64,000 nucleotides of DNA, taken from the NCBI RefSeq assembly GCF_010728725.1, contig NZ_AP022606.1:1426001-1490000 (forward strand), written 5' to 3'. The DNA is from Mycobacterium branderi (GTDB taxonomy: Bacteria; Actinomycetota; Actinomycetes; Mycobacteriales; Mycobacteriaceae). A program made the translations under genes and the position numbers. Position 1 is the first letter of the stretch; every line of letters begins with the position of its first letter. The notes beneath the pieces were generated by a model. The model had not been told where the DNA came from. It was given only the letters and a program-made list of their open reading frames with translations, and made no database searches. This document shows positions 17,680 to 26,976 of this stretch, one piece after another.

Positions 17680-17741
17680 ATACGCGCCCGGCCCGCGATT
17701 CATCGGTGCGCGGCCGATGAATTTCGGCGGCCGGGTGTATC
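17680..17741. promoter_or_regulatory. Large palindrome in the divergent SDR/ECF-sigma promoter region
   Basis: The core is ATTCATCGG (17698-17706), a 7-bp loop, then CCGATGAAT (17714-17722), a perfect 9-bp inverted repeat. Outer arms (ATAC...CCCGGCC on the left, GGCCGGGTGTAT on the right) extend the symmetry with a 2-bp bulge. It is centred between the two divergent starts, so a dimeric repressor or hairpin affecting both directions is plausible. Confidence 0.55.
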
Positions 17742-17762
17742 TGTACTGATGAGGGGGCAACC

Positions 17763-18710
17763 GTGCCGGTCCAAGAAGAGTTCATGACGCAGGCGGCGCC
17801 GTATCGCGCCGAGCTGATCGCGCATTGCTACCGCATGCTCGGCTCGGTGCACGACGCCGAGGATCTCGTCCAGGAGACCTACCTGCGCGGCTGGCGGGCC
17901 TACCAGCAATTCGAGGAACGCGCAGCGCTGCGAACCTGGCTGTACCGCATCGCGACGACCGCGTGCTTGCGGGCGCTGGAAAACCGCGCCCGCCGGGCAC
18001 TGCCCACGGGAGTCGGCGCCGGCTCAGTCGACCCCGACGCGGATTTCACAGGTAACAGCGGCGACCATGCCTGGATCGAGCCACTCCCGGACTCGTTGAC
18101 CCCTGAAGCGGCGGTCACTGGGAAGCAAAGTATTCGGCTGGCCATCGTCACCGCGATGCAGGAGCTTACGGCGCGACAGCGGGCCGTGCTGATCCTGCGC
18201 GACGTGGTGCAGTTCAGCGCCGCCGAGGTTGCCGAACTCCTGGAGACCACACCGGCCTCGGTCAACAGCGCCCTGCAGCGGGCACGCTCTCGGCTGGCCG
18301 AGGTAGCACCCGGCGAGGAAGACGTCGCCGAACCCGGCGACGCCGCGCTGCGCGAGCTGGTCGACCGCTACTGCGCAGCCTTCGAAAACGCCGACATTGC
18401 CGCGCTCACCGAGCTGTTGCGCGCCGACGTCAAGCTCGAAATGCCGCCACTGGCAGTCTGGTTCAGTGGACGCGACGCCGTGACGCGTTTCCTCAACTCC
18501 CGGGCCATCGCCGACCCCGGAGATGTGGCGATGATCCCGACGGCCGCAAACGGGCAACCCGCTGTTGCCGAGTACCGTCGCAGCGACGACGGCGTCCTGC
18601 GCGCGCACTCGATACACGTCCTCAGCGCCGGCCGCGACGGGATCAGTGCCATCACGGTGTTCCTGGACCCGACGCTGTTCGCCACGTTTGGTATGACGGC
18701 CACCCGGTAA
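17763..18710 (+). CDS. ECF sigma factor with C-terminal SnoaL-like domain (SigG/SigJ type)
   Basis: A 315-residue sigma-70 family protein with a GTG start after GAGGGGG. Region 2 spans about 8-75 (CYRMLGSVHDAEDLVQETYLRGW), and region 4 about 130-185 (ARQRAVLILRDVVQFSAAEVAELL, SVNSALQRARSRL). An NTF2/SnoaL-like domain covers about 195-310. This architecture occurs in M. tuberculosis SigG and SigJ, where the tail is thought to replace a separate anti-sigma factor. No anti-sigma gene is adjacent, which agrees. Probable targets are its own promoter and the divergent SDR-DUF899 pair. Confidence 0.88.
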   Translation: MPVQEEFMTQAAPYRAELIAHCYRMLGSVHDAEDLVQETYLRGWRAYQQFEERAALRTWLYRIATTACLRALENRARRALPTGVGAGSVDPDADFTGNSGDHAWIEPLPDSLTPEAAVTGKQSIRLAIVTAMQELTARQRAVLILRDVVQFSAAEVAELLETTPASVNSALQRARSRLAEVAPGEEDVAEPGDAALRELVDRYCAAFENADIAALTELLRADVKLEMPPLAVWFSGRDAVTRFLNSRAIADPGDVAMIPTAANGQPAVAEYRRSDDGVLRAHSIHVLSAGRDGISAITVFLDPTLFATFGMTATR

Positions 18711-18793
18711 GACGAGCGCCGACGCTCGTTTGTGGACAGTTACGTCAGACGCCACAAGGATTGACGCGGTAGACCTCGTTGAAGGGTGACGGA

Positions 18794-21700
18794 ATGAAGG
18801 TTCCGGGAGTAGCCGCCGTCGTCGGTGGCATGACCGGTGAAGCGTTGCAGCTGGTGCGCGCCGGGGTACAAGGCGCTGCCGATGCCGCGGGCGCCGTACA
18901 GACGCTGGCGGGGCCTGTGGTGCAGTCGGTCGGTCAGACGACCGCCCGCGTGTTCGGGACGGGCAATGCCCACAACGGCTCCCCTGACCGCGTCGCGCCG
19001 CCGGTGCGCTGGCAGAGCGGGCGGCGGGTGCATCTGGACCTGGATCCCTTGTTGCCATTTCCCCGCTGGCACGAGCATGCGGCGGTGGTAGAGGAGCCGG
19101 TTCGCAGGATTGCCGGCGTGGCCAGCGCCCATGTCGAAGGCGCATTGGGCCGGCTGGTGGTCGAGGTCGAGGATGACGCCGATCCTGAGCTTGTCCTGGA
19201 GGCGGTGCGTGACACGGTGACCGCGGTAGCCACGGACTTAACCACTACGGCGTCGGAGTCCGCGCCCCGGACCGCGCCGTTCGCCGACCCCGGTAACCCC
19301 TTGGCGTTCGTGGTCCCGCTGACCGCCGCGGCGATGGACGTCGTGGCGATCGGCGCCGCGGTGACCGGCTGGGTCGTGCGGCTGCCCGCCGCGCCGCGCA
19401 CCACCCGGGCCGCGGCCGCGCTCCTCAGCAACCAGCCGCGGGTCGTGTCGTTTCTCGAGTCGCGGCTGGGCCGGGTCGGCACCGATCTTGCGCTCAGCGC
19501 GTCCACCGCGGCGGCCAACGGGCTGACCCAAGCGGTCGGCACGCCGCTGCTGGACCTCGCCCAACGGGCCCTGCAGATGTCGGAGGCGGTGGCCCACCGC
19601 GACCGATGGCGGCACCGGGAGCCGGAGCTGGCCTCGCCCACCCGGCCGCAAGCCCCGGTCGTCCCGGTGATCTCGTCCGCCGGGCCAGGGTCGCACACGC
19701 CCCGGCACAACTGGGCGGCCGCAGCGGCGGGCGAGGCGTCGCACGTCGTCGTCGACGGCGCCATCGACGCCGCAATCGACACCGAGAAAGGGTCGATGGC
19801 CGGACCGGTGGAGGATTATGCCGCGCAGGCCGCCAACGGTTCGCTCATTGCCGCGGCGGGAGCGTTGCTCGGCGGCGGGGGCACCGAGGACGCCGCCGGT
19901 GCGATCCTGGCCGGCGTGCCCAAGGCCGCCCACATGGGCCGGCAGACCTTCGCGGCCGTCCTGGGCCGCGGGCTGGCCAACGACGGGCACATGGTCCTCG
20001 ACCCGGGCGCACTGCGCCGCCTGGATCGGATCAAAGTCATCCTCATCGACGGCGCAGCGCTGCGCGGTGACGCCCGCGCCGTGCTGCACGCGCGCGGAGA
20101 CGCACCCGGATGGGACGACGACCGCGTCTACGAGGTCGCCGACGCCCTGCTGCACGCCGAGCAGCCACCGGAGCCCGACCCCGACGAGCTGCCGGCCACC
20201 GGGGCGCGGCTGCGGTGGGTTCCGGCGCAGGGCCCCTCGGCGACGCCCGCCCAGGGTCTCGAGCGAGCCGACCTCATGGTCGACGGCGAATGCGTCGGCG
20301 GCGTCGAAGTGGGCTGGGAAGTCGACCCGTTCGCGGTCGCGTTGCTGCAGACTGCGCACCGCACCGGCGCCCGGGTGGTGCTGCGGCACGTCGCCGGCAC
20401 GCAGGATCTGGCCGCCAGCGTGGCGGAAAGTCATCCGGCCGGCACGCCGCTGCTCAAGCTGGTGCGCGAGCTGCGTTCCGATCGCGGACCGGTACTGCTG
20501 ATCACCGCGCTGCACCGCGACTTCGCGTCGACCGACACGTTGGCGGCGCTGGCCGTCGCCGACGTGGGCGTGGCGCTCGACGATCCGCAGGCGGCCACCC
20601 CGTGGACCGCCGACATCATCACCGGCACCGATCTCGCGGCGGCCGTGCGGATCATGTCGGCGGTGCCCGCGGCCCGGCGGGCCAGCGAATCTGCGGTGCG
20701 TCTTGCCCAAGGCGGCAGCACGCTGGCCGGGCTGCTGCTGGTCACCGGTGAGCCGCGCCCAACCAGCCCGCTGGCGGTGCGGCGCTGGCTCAACCCGGTC
20801 AACGCGGCCGCCGCGACAGCGTTGGTCTCCGGCGCGTTCTCGGCCACCAAGGTGCTGCGGCTGCCCGATCCCACCCCGCAACCACTGACCGCCTGGCACG
20901 CGCTGGACCCGGAGATCGTCTACGCGCGGCTGGCGCGCGGGGCGCGACCGTTGGCAGTCGAGCCCGGGATGGCGCCGTGGCGGCGATTCCTCGAGGACCT
21001 GTCCTACAACCCGCTGGTGGCGCCGCTGCGCGGACCGGGAGCCCGCCTCATGCGACTGGCCGCCGCGACGCGTGCCGAACTCGCCGACCCCTTGACCCCG
21101 ATCCTGGCCGTCGGAGCAGCAGCGTCGGCGATCGTCGGCAGCAACATCGACGCCCTTCTGGTGACCGGCGTGATGACTGCCAACGCGATCACCGGCGGGG
21201 TGCAACGGTTGCGGGCGGACGCCGCGGCCGCCGAACTGTTCGCCGAACAGGAAAAACTGGCGCGCCGCGTCGTCGTCCCGGCGGTGGCGACCACCCGGCG
21301 CCGGCTGGAAGCGGCCCGGCACACCGAGCGCACGGTCACGGTGACCGCGAGTGCACTGCGCCCCGGCGACGTCATCGACCTGGCCGCTCCGGACGTCGTG
21401 CCCGCCGATGCCCGCCTGCTGCTCGCCGAGGACCTCGAGGTCGACGAATCCTTGCTCACCGGTGAGTCGTTGCCGGTCGACAAGCAAGTAGACCCGGTGG
21501 CCGCCGGCGATACCGAGCGCGCAAGCATGCTGTTCGAGGGCAGCACGATCGTCGCCGGGCGTGCCCGCGCGATCGTCGTGGCGACCGGCAGTGCCACCGC
21601 GGCTCAGCGCGCGATTTCGGCGGTCGCCGACGTCGAGTCGGCGGCCGGGATACAAGCCCGGCTGCGCGAGCTGACCAGCAAGGTCCTCCCGCTCACGCTC

Positions 21701-23620
21701 GCCGGTGGGGCCGCGGTGAGCGGGTTGGCGTTGCTGCGCAAGGCGTCGCTGCGGCAGGCGGTCGCCGACGGTGTCGCCATCGCGGTGGCGGCGGTCCCGG
21801 AGGGTCTGCCGCTGGTGGCGACGCTGGCCCAGCTCGCCGCCGCGCGGCGGCTGTCGGCGCTTGGGGTGCTGGTCCGCGCCCCGCGCACCGTGGAGGCGCT
21901 GGGTCGTGTCGACACCGTCTGTTTCGACAAGACCGGCACCCTCACCGAGAACCGCCTGCGGGTCGTGCGGGCGGTGCCGGCCACGACCAGCCCTCGCGGT
22001 CCGTTCCCCGACGCCGCCGACCCCGGCGCCGTCGAGGTGTTGCGGGCCGCTGCCCGTGCATCCACCCAGCCGCACAACGGGCAGGGCCACGCGCACGCCA
22101 CCGACGAAGCCATCCTCACCGCTGCGAAAGACCTTGACAGCCAAGGTGATTCGGAGTGGACGCTACTTGCCGAGGTGCCATTCGAGTCCAGTCGTGGCTT
22201 CGCCGCTGCGATCGGCACCCTGAGCACGGACCCCGCATCGCCGGTGCTGATGCTCAAGGGCGCTCCGGAGGTCGTCCTGCCGCGCTGCCGCTTCGCCGAG
22301 TCGGACGCCGACCTCGATCACGCGGAATCGTTGGTGCACAGCCTGGCCGAGCAGGGCCTGCGGGTGCTGGCGGTGGCCCGACGCAGCTGGGACCACGACA
22401 CCAGCGACGACGACACCGACGCCGACGCCGTCGACGCCGCCGCGCACGACTTGGAACTGCTCGGCTACGTCGGCTTGGCGGACACCGCGCGGCCCTCGGC
22501 GCGGCCGCTGATCGAAGCGCTGCTGGACGCCGAGCGCCATGTCGTGCTGATCACCGGCGACCATCCGGTGACCGCGCGGGCGATCGCTCACCAACTGGGC
22601 CTGCCGTCCGACGTGCGGGTGGTCACCGGCGCCGAATTCGCGGGCCTCGACGAGGACTCCTGCACCAAATTGGCCGCCGACGTACAGGTCTTCGCCCGGG
22701 TCAGCCCGGAACAGAAGGTGCAAATCGTTGCGGCGCTGCAGCGTAGCGGGCGGGTCACCGCCATGGTCGGCGACGGCGCCAACGACGCGGCCGCCATCCG
22801 GATGGCCGACGTGGGTATCGGGGTCAGCGGTCGCGGCTCGTCGGCCGCCCGCGGCGCCGCCGACTTGGTGTTGACCGAGGACGACCTGGGTGTGCTTCTC
22901 GACGCCCTGGTCGAGGGCCGCGGCATGTGGGCCGGTGTGCGTGACGCCGTGACGATGCTGGTCGGCGGCAACGTCGGCGAGGTGCTCTTCACGATCATCG
23001 GGACGGCGTTCGGCGCCGGCCGGGCGCCGGTCGGGACCCGTCAACTGCTGTTGGTGAATCTGCTGACCGACATGTTCCCGGCGCTGGCCGTGGCCGTGAC
23101 GCCGCAGTACCCGCAGCCCGAGGAAGCCGAGGGCCAGGACGCGGACGCGGCGCGATGGGCCTATCAGCGGGCGATACTGACCGAGCCGGCGCCGTCGCTC
23201 GACGTGCCGCTGATGCGCCAGATCATCAGCCGCGGCGCGGTGACGGCTGCCGGTGCGACGGCGGCCTGGGCCATCGGTCGCTGGACGCCCGGCACCGAAC
23301 GACGAACGGCGACAATGGGTTTGACGGCGCTGGTCTCTACGCAACTGGCGCAGACGCTGCTCACCCGCCGGCACAGCCCGCTGGTGGTGGCCACGGCGCT
23401 GGGCAGCGCGGCCGTACTGGTGGGCATCGTCCAGACCCCGGGCATCAGCCACTTCTTCGGCTGCACACCGCTGGGACCGGTGGCGTGGACGGGGGTGATC
23501 GGCTCCACCGCGGCGGCCACCGCCATCTCGGTGGTTGCGCCCAACTGGCTGATCAAGACCACCAGCGACGAAACACCCGCTACGCCCGACGGCGCACCGC
23601 GGCTACACCTCGTCGAGTAG
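18794..23620 (+). CDS. ctpI: CtpI-type cation-transporting P-type ATPase
   Basis: A very long (1608-residue) P-type ATPase matching the length and layout of mycobacterial CtpI. The N-terminal half (about 1-700) contains extra weakly conserved domains. The ATPase core follows: TGES at 889-892, the PEGLPL membrane motif at 1002-1007, the phosphorylation motif DKTGT at Asp1045, and the hinge GDGANDAAAIR from Gly1326. Six hydrophobic helices end the protein. The transported ion is unknown; PEGLPL resembles calcium- or magnesium-type pumps. The ATG at 18794 follows GAAGGGTGAC and is preferred to a TTG five codons earlier. Its stop abuts the convergent FadD gene with no gap. Confidence 0.9.
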   Translation: MKVPGVAAVVGGMTGEALQLVRAGVQGAADAAGAVQTLAGPVVQSVGQTTARVFGTGNAHNGSPDRVAPPVRWQSGRRVHLDLDPLLPFPRWHEHAAVVEEPVRRIAGVASAHVEGALGRLVVEVEDDADPELVLEAVRDTVTAVATDLTTTASESAPRTAPFADPGNPLAFVVPLTAAAMDVVAIGAAVTGWVVRLPAAPRTTRAAAALLSNQPRVVSFLESRLGRVGTDLALSASTAAANGLTQAVGTPLLDLAQRALQMSEAVAHRDRWRHREPELASPTRPQAPVVPVISSAGPGSHTPRHNWAAAAAGEASHVVVDGAIDAAIDTEKGSMAGPVEDYAAQAANGSLIAAAGALLGGGGTEDAAGAILAGVPKAAHMGRQTFAAVLGRGLANDGHMVLDPGALRRLDRIKVILIDGAALRGDARAVLHARGDAPGWDDDRVYEVADALLHAEQPPEPDPDELPATGARLRWVPAQGPSATPAQGLERADLMVDGECVGGVEVGWEVDPFAVALLQTAHRTGARVVLRHVAGTQDLAASVAESHPAGTPLLKLVRELRSDRGPVLLITALHRDFASTDTLAALAVADVGVALDDPQAATPWTADIITGTDLAAAVRIMSAVPAARRASESAVRLAQGGSTLAGLLLVTGEPRPTSPLAVRRWLNPVNAAAATALVSGAFSATKVLRLPDPTPQPLTAWHALDPEIVYARLARGARPLAVEPGMAPWRRFLEDLSYNPLVAPLRGPGARLMRLAAATRAELADPLTPILAVGAAASAIVGSNIDALLVTGVMTANAITGGVQRLRADAAAAELFAEQEKLARRVVVPAVATTRRRLEAARHTERTVTVTASALRPGDVIDLAAPDVVPADARLLLAEDLEVDESLLTGESLPVDKQVDPVAAGDTERASMLFEGSTIVAGRARAIVVATGSATAAQRAISAVADVESAAGIQARLRELTSKVLPLTLAGGAAVSGLALLRKASLRQAVADGVAIAVAAVPEGLPLVATLAQLAAARRLSALGVLVRAPRTVEALGRVDTVCFDKTGTLTENRLRVVRAVPATTSPRGPFPDAADPGAVEVLRAAARASTQPHNGQGHAHATDEAILTAAKDLDSQGDSEWTLLAEVPFESSRGFAAAIGTLSTDPASPVLMLKGAPEVVLPRCRFAESDADLDHAESLVHSLAEQGLRVLAVARRSWDHDTSDDDTDADAVDAAAHDLELLGYVGLADTARPSARPLIEALLDAERHVVLITGDHPVTARAIAHQLGLPSDVRVVTGAEFAGLDEDSCTKLAADVQVFARVSPEQKVQIVAALQRSGRVTAMVGDGANDAAAIRMADVGIGVSGRGSSAARGAADLVLTEDDLGVLLDALVEGRGMWAGVRDAVTMLVGGNVGEVLFTIIGTAFGAGRAPVGTRQLLLVNLLTDMFPALAVAVTPQYPQPEEAEGQDADAARWAYQRAILTEPAPSLDVPLMRQIISRGAVTAAGATAAWAIGRWTPGTERRTATMGLTALVSTQLAQTLLTRRHSPLVVATALGSAAVLVGIVQTPGISHFFGCTPLGPVAWTGVIGSTAAATAISVVAPNWLIKTTSDETPATPDGAPRLHLVE

Positions 23621-25183
23621 TTATCTCGGCAGGTCGTTGCGCAGCACCTTGCCGGCGGCATTGCGCGGAATGCTCTGGACGATGCTGATGTCTCTCGGCT
23701 GTTCGAAGCGAGACACCTTGTCCTTCAAGTACTCCCGCAGCGTTGCTTCGTCGATGCCGCTGTCCGGCCTCGTCACGACGAATGCAGCCAGTCGTTGACC
23801 GAACTTTTCGTCGGGGACGCCGACGACCGCGATATCGACGACGTCGGGATGCTCGGTGAGGGCGTTTTCCACCGCGCGGGGGTAGACGTTCTCGCCTCCC
23901 GACACGATCATGTCGTCTGCTCGGCCGACGATGAACAGCCGGCCCGATTCGTCGAAATAGCCCATGTCGCCGGTGGCGGTCATGTTGTGGACGACGGACT
24001 TGGCGGTGCCGCCGGTGTAGCCCTCGAACGTCAATTCGCCGCCGACGAAGACACGGCCGGTGACGTGCGGGCCGACCGGCTCGTCGTTGTCATCCAATAC
24101 CCGCACCCGGCAGCCCAGCGACGGTCTTCCGACCGTTTCGGGGTTGTCGCGCAGGTCGGCCGGTGTTGCCAGCGCGCCGATGCCGACTTCGGTGGAGCCA
24201 TAGCCGTTGTAGAGGATGTCGCCGTAGGCCTCGGTGAACCGCCGCACCAGACTCGGCTCGAGCCGCGCGCCGCTGGAGAGCACTACCCGCAGCGACGGCA
24301 GCGGGTTTCGGTCCCGAACCTGTTGCGGCAACTCGAGGATGCGTGCCAGCATCACCGGCACCACGGTCAACGCGTCGGCACGATGCAGCGACGCCTGCGC
24401 CAGTGTCGCCTCGGCGTCGAACCGCCGATGGGTGAGTATCGTGCCGCCGAGGGCCACGGTGAGGATTGTCATGCCCAGGCCGAGCCCGTGAAACATGGGC
24501 ACTGCCACCGCGATTCGGGAACCGACACGCAGGCCGGTGCGCTCGAGGATCGTCACGCCGACGCCCACCACGCCCGGATTGATCCGCGGCGCGCGCGGCA
24601 CACCTTTGGGCTTTCCCGTCGTGCCGGAGGTGAGCAGCACGATGCGGCCGCCCCGCCCCACCCTGGGTCGTGAATCCGGCGCTGCGGTCGCGGCCGCGTC
24701 GACGGCCGTGACCGACCCGTCGGCGGCCTGCACCCGCTCGGTGAATTCGGCGTCGCAGACCACGGTTTCGATGCCGTGCGCGCTCAGCGCGGCGGCTAGC
24801 GCATCGGTGCTGAATTCGGTGTTGACCAGCACCACGTCGGCGCCGACCAATGCGACGGCGAACAGCGCCTCGAGGAAGCGGCGACCGTTGCGGCACATGA
24901 CGCCGACCGCCTGGCCGGGCTGAATGCCGAGGCGTTGCAGTTCGAAGGCCAGCGCTTCGGTCTTCGACTGCACCTCGCGATAGCTGACCGCGCCGTCGTC
25001 GTCGATCACCGCGGTCCGGTTCGGCCATCGCGCCGCCGTGACCGCGAGCAGCGTGAAGATGTTCGTGCCGCCTCGACGCGCCTCATTCATGACGCGGACC
25101 AGCACGGCCGGGCCGGGCGGGCTGAGCAGTCGAGACCCCAACAGGGCGCGCGCCGCGGCGCCGGCAGCACCGATCGCCGTCAT
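23621..25183 (-). CDS. FadD-type fatty acyl-CoA/AMP ligase (FadD12-like)
   Basis: A 520-residue AMP-forming ligase with the P-loop TSGTTGKPKG, YNGYGSTEVG (A5 motif), TGDMGYFDESGRL (A7), VSGGENVYPRAVE (A8) and the catalytic Lys in RNAAGKVLRNDLPR. The sequence and MTAIGAAGAAARALLGSRL opening recall FadD12. It activates a fatty or other carboxylic acid with ATP and CoA. The ATG overlaps the stop of the upstream SDR gene, so the hydrolase-SDR-FadD trio is one operon, probably processing a lipid or ester substrate. Confidence 0.9.
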   Translation of the reverse strand: MTAIGAAGAAARALLGSRLLSPPGPAVLVRVMNEARRGGTNIFTLLAVTAARWPNRTAVIDDDGAVSYREVQSKTEALAFELQRLGIQPGQAVGVMCRNGRRFLEALFAVALVGADVVLVNTEFSTDALAAALSAHGIETVVCDAEFTERVQAADGSVTAVDAAATAAPDSRPRVGRGGRIVLLTSGTTGKPKGVPRAPRINPGVVGVGVTILERTGLRVGSRIAVAVPMFHGLGLGMTILTVALGGTILTHRRFDAEATLAQASLHRADALTVVPVMLARILELPQQVRDRNPLPSLRVVLSSGARLEPSLVRRFTEAYGDILYNGYGSTEVGIGALATPADLRDNPETVGRPSLGCRVRVLDDNDEPVGPHVTGRVFVGGELTFEGYTGGTAKSVVHNMTATGDMGYFDESGRLFIVGRADDMIVSGGENVYPRAVENALTEHPDVVDIAVVGVPDEKFGQRLAAFVVTRPDSGIDEATLREYLKDKVSRFEQPRDISIVQSIPRNAAGKVLRNDLPR

Positions 25184-26049
25184 CGGCGCCCTCGATCGGA
25201 GTCGACGACATTGCGGTACCAGATCCGTGCGGCCCGCTCGATCGGTCCGGCCAGCACCACCGAGGCGACTTCGGCGGGCAACGTCCAGGCCGGGGCGATG
25301 GTGCGCGGCCGTTCGATGATCGCCTTGGCGACCACGTCGGCGGCCTGGTGCGGATCCAGTCCCGGCACCTTGAGCAAGATCGGGGTCGGCTCGATCATCC
25401 GGGTGCGAACTATCGCGAAGTAGATCGATGTGACGTCGATGCCGTCGGAACGCAATTCCGGTGCGACACTGCGCAACCAGCGGTCGAACGCGCCTTTGGA
25501 CGCCTGGTAGGCGCCCCACTGCGGGGCGGGCGGCACGCGGACACCGACGCTGGAAACGTTGACGACGTGCCCGCCGCGCTTTTGGCGCATCGCGGGTAGC
25601 ACACCGAGCAGTAGCTGAATCGGGCCGAGATAGTTGACCGCGATCGTGCGTTGGAAATCGTGCGGCCGGTCGTACTGGTGGCGCAGCGAGCGGCGCAACG
25701 ACTTGCCCGCATTGCTGACGACGACGTCGAGTGGGCCGTGCTCGTCGCCGATCCGGGTCACCAGTGTGCGGACCGCGGATTCGTCGCTGAGATCGACCGG
25801 GTAGGCGAATGCTTGTCCGCCGCCCGCGGTGATCGATGCGACGAGATCGTCGAGCCGGTCGGCCGAGCGCGCGACCGCCAGCACCGTCGCTTCCGCGGCG
25901 GCCAATGTGCGAGCGGTTGCCTCGCCGACTCCGTACGACGCCCCGGTGACCAGCACGGTCTTGCCCGCAACGACATTGCGCAACCTGTCGGGATCGGCGA
26001 CGCGCGGCGGGTTGGCCAGCCTGTCGATCGTCTTAGCTACCACGTTCAT
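25180..26049 (-). CDS. SDR-family oxidoreductase
   Basis: A 289-residue SDR with TGASYGVGEATARTL (cofactor), VSNAGKSLRRS, VSSVGVRVPP (Ser) and YQASK (YxxxK), plus a C-terminal extension similar to lipid-processing mycobacterial SDRs. It overlaps the hydrolase gene upstream by 17 bp and the fadD gene downstream by 4 bp. It may reduce or oxidise the same lipid that the FadD activates. Confidence 0.88.
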   Translation of the reverse strand: MNVVAKTIDRLANPPRVADPDRLRNVVAGKTVLVTGASYGVGEATARTLAAAEATVLAVARSADRLDDLVASITAGGGQAFAYPVDLSDESAVRTLVTRIGDEHGPLDVVVSNAGKSLRRSLRHQYDRPHDFQRTIAVNYLGPIQLLLGVLPAMRQKRGGHVVNVSSVGVRVPPAPQWGAYQASKGAFDRWLRSVAPELRSDGIDVTSIYFAIVRTRMIEPTPILLKVPGLDPHQAADVVAKAIIERPRTIAPAWTLPAEVASVVLAGPIERAARIWYRNVVDSDRGRR

Positions 26050-26923
26050 CGGCCCGCTGTTCGACGAATCGTTGAACTGCCGCGGCGATCTCCTCCGGAC
26101 AGTCCTCTTGCAGAAAATGCTTGGCGGGCAACAAGGTTACCTGCGTAGTACCGGTGGCCAGCTGGGCCTGCACGCCGTGGCGGCGCCAACTGAGCATCCG
26201 GTCTCGCATGCCCCAGACGATCTGGATTGGATACGCCACGTTACGCAGCGCCGCCCAATAGCGGCCCTGGCTTTCGGCGTTGAGTTCGAAGCCCCGCATG
26301 ATCTTGAGGAACGCCCGCCCGCCGTCCTCGCCGAACAATAGTGGCTTCCAGCAAGAGATTTCGGCGAGCGGCACATTACGGCTGACCGCGACCATCCGCA
26401 TGATCGCCTCGAACGCGCCCGGAATGCGCATCGCCTGCAGCCAGGCCTCGCCGAGGCCGCGATGCGCGAACGGCTCCATGGGCCAGGGGCGATGAAACGT
26501 TTCGACCGCGACGATCGTGTTGAGCAACGTCATCGAGCGCACGCGATCCGGAACCGCATGTGCCACTTCAAAGCCGACCGGACCGCCGATGTCGTGCAGC
26601 ACCAGATGGAACCGCTGCAGGGCGAGCGCATCGAGCGCCGAGAGCAGCCAGCGCCCCAACCCACTCCAGCTGTAGTCGAAATCCTTCGGCCGCTCGGCCA
26701 GGCCGAGCCCGGGCAAGTCGACGGCGACGCCGCGCAGAGCCCGTCGCGCCAGCGCGGGAACCACCTTGCGGTACAGGTACGCCGACGCCGGTACCCCGTG
26801 CACGCACACCACCGGCGGGGCATCGCGCGGGCCATCGTCGAGCACGAACGACGAGATGCCGTCCGCGGTGAAGGATCGTCCGGAAGCCCGGTACTCGTCG
26901 AGCAGCCGTGACACCGAACTCAT
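26033..26923 (-). CDS. Alpha/beta hydrolase, haloalkane dehalogenase/epoxide hydrolase-like
   Basis: A 296-residue hydrolase. The oxyanion motif is HGVPASAYLYRK, and the nucleophile elbow is LVLHDIGGPVGF, where the nucleophile is Asp111 rather than Ser. The later acid is in WGMRDRML and the His in AKHFLQED. An Asp nucleophile points to haloalkane dehalogenase or epoxide hydrolase chemistry rather than an esterase. The ATG at 26923 was taken. It leads the hydrolase-SDR-FadD operon and is divergent from a methyltransferase gene, with only about 50 bp between starts. Confidence 0.85.
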   Translation of the reverse strand: MSSVSRLLDEYRASGRSFTADGISSFVLDDGPRDAPPVVCVHGVPASAYLYRKVVPALARRALRGVAVDLPGLGLAERPKDFDYSWSGLGRWLLSALDALALQRFHLVLHDIGGPVGFEVAHAVPDRVRSMTLLNTIVAVETFHRPWPMEPFAHRGLGEAWLQAMRIPGAFEAIMRMVAVSRNVPLAEISCWKPLLFGEDGGRAFLKIMRGFELNAESQGRYWAALRNVAYPIQIVWGMRDRMLSWRRHGVQAQLATGTTQVTLLPAKHFLQEDCPEEIAAAVQRFVEQRADERGS

Positions 26924-26976
26924 GCTCAAAGTCTGACAGACATTCGCGCGTAGGCTCCCCGACGGGAGGGATGCAC

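Noticed and set aside
19238..22144. A 968-codon open frame antisense to ctpI
   Set aside because: It has the composition of a high-GC shadow frame (Arg, Gly, Gln and His rich) and no motif; ctpI on the other strand is certain.
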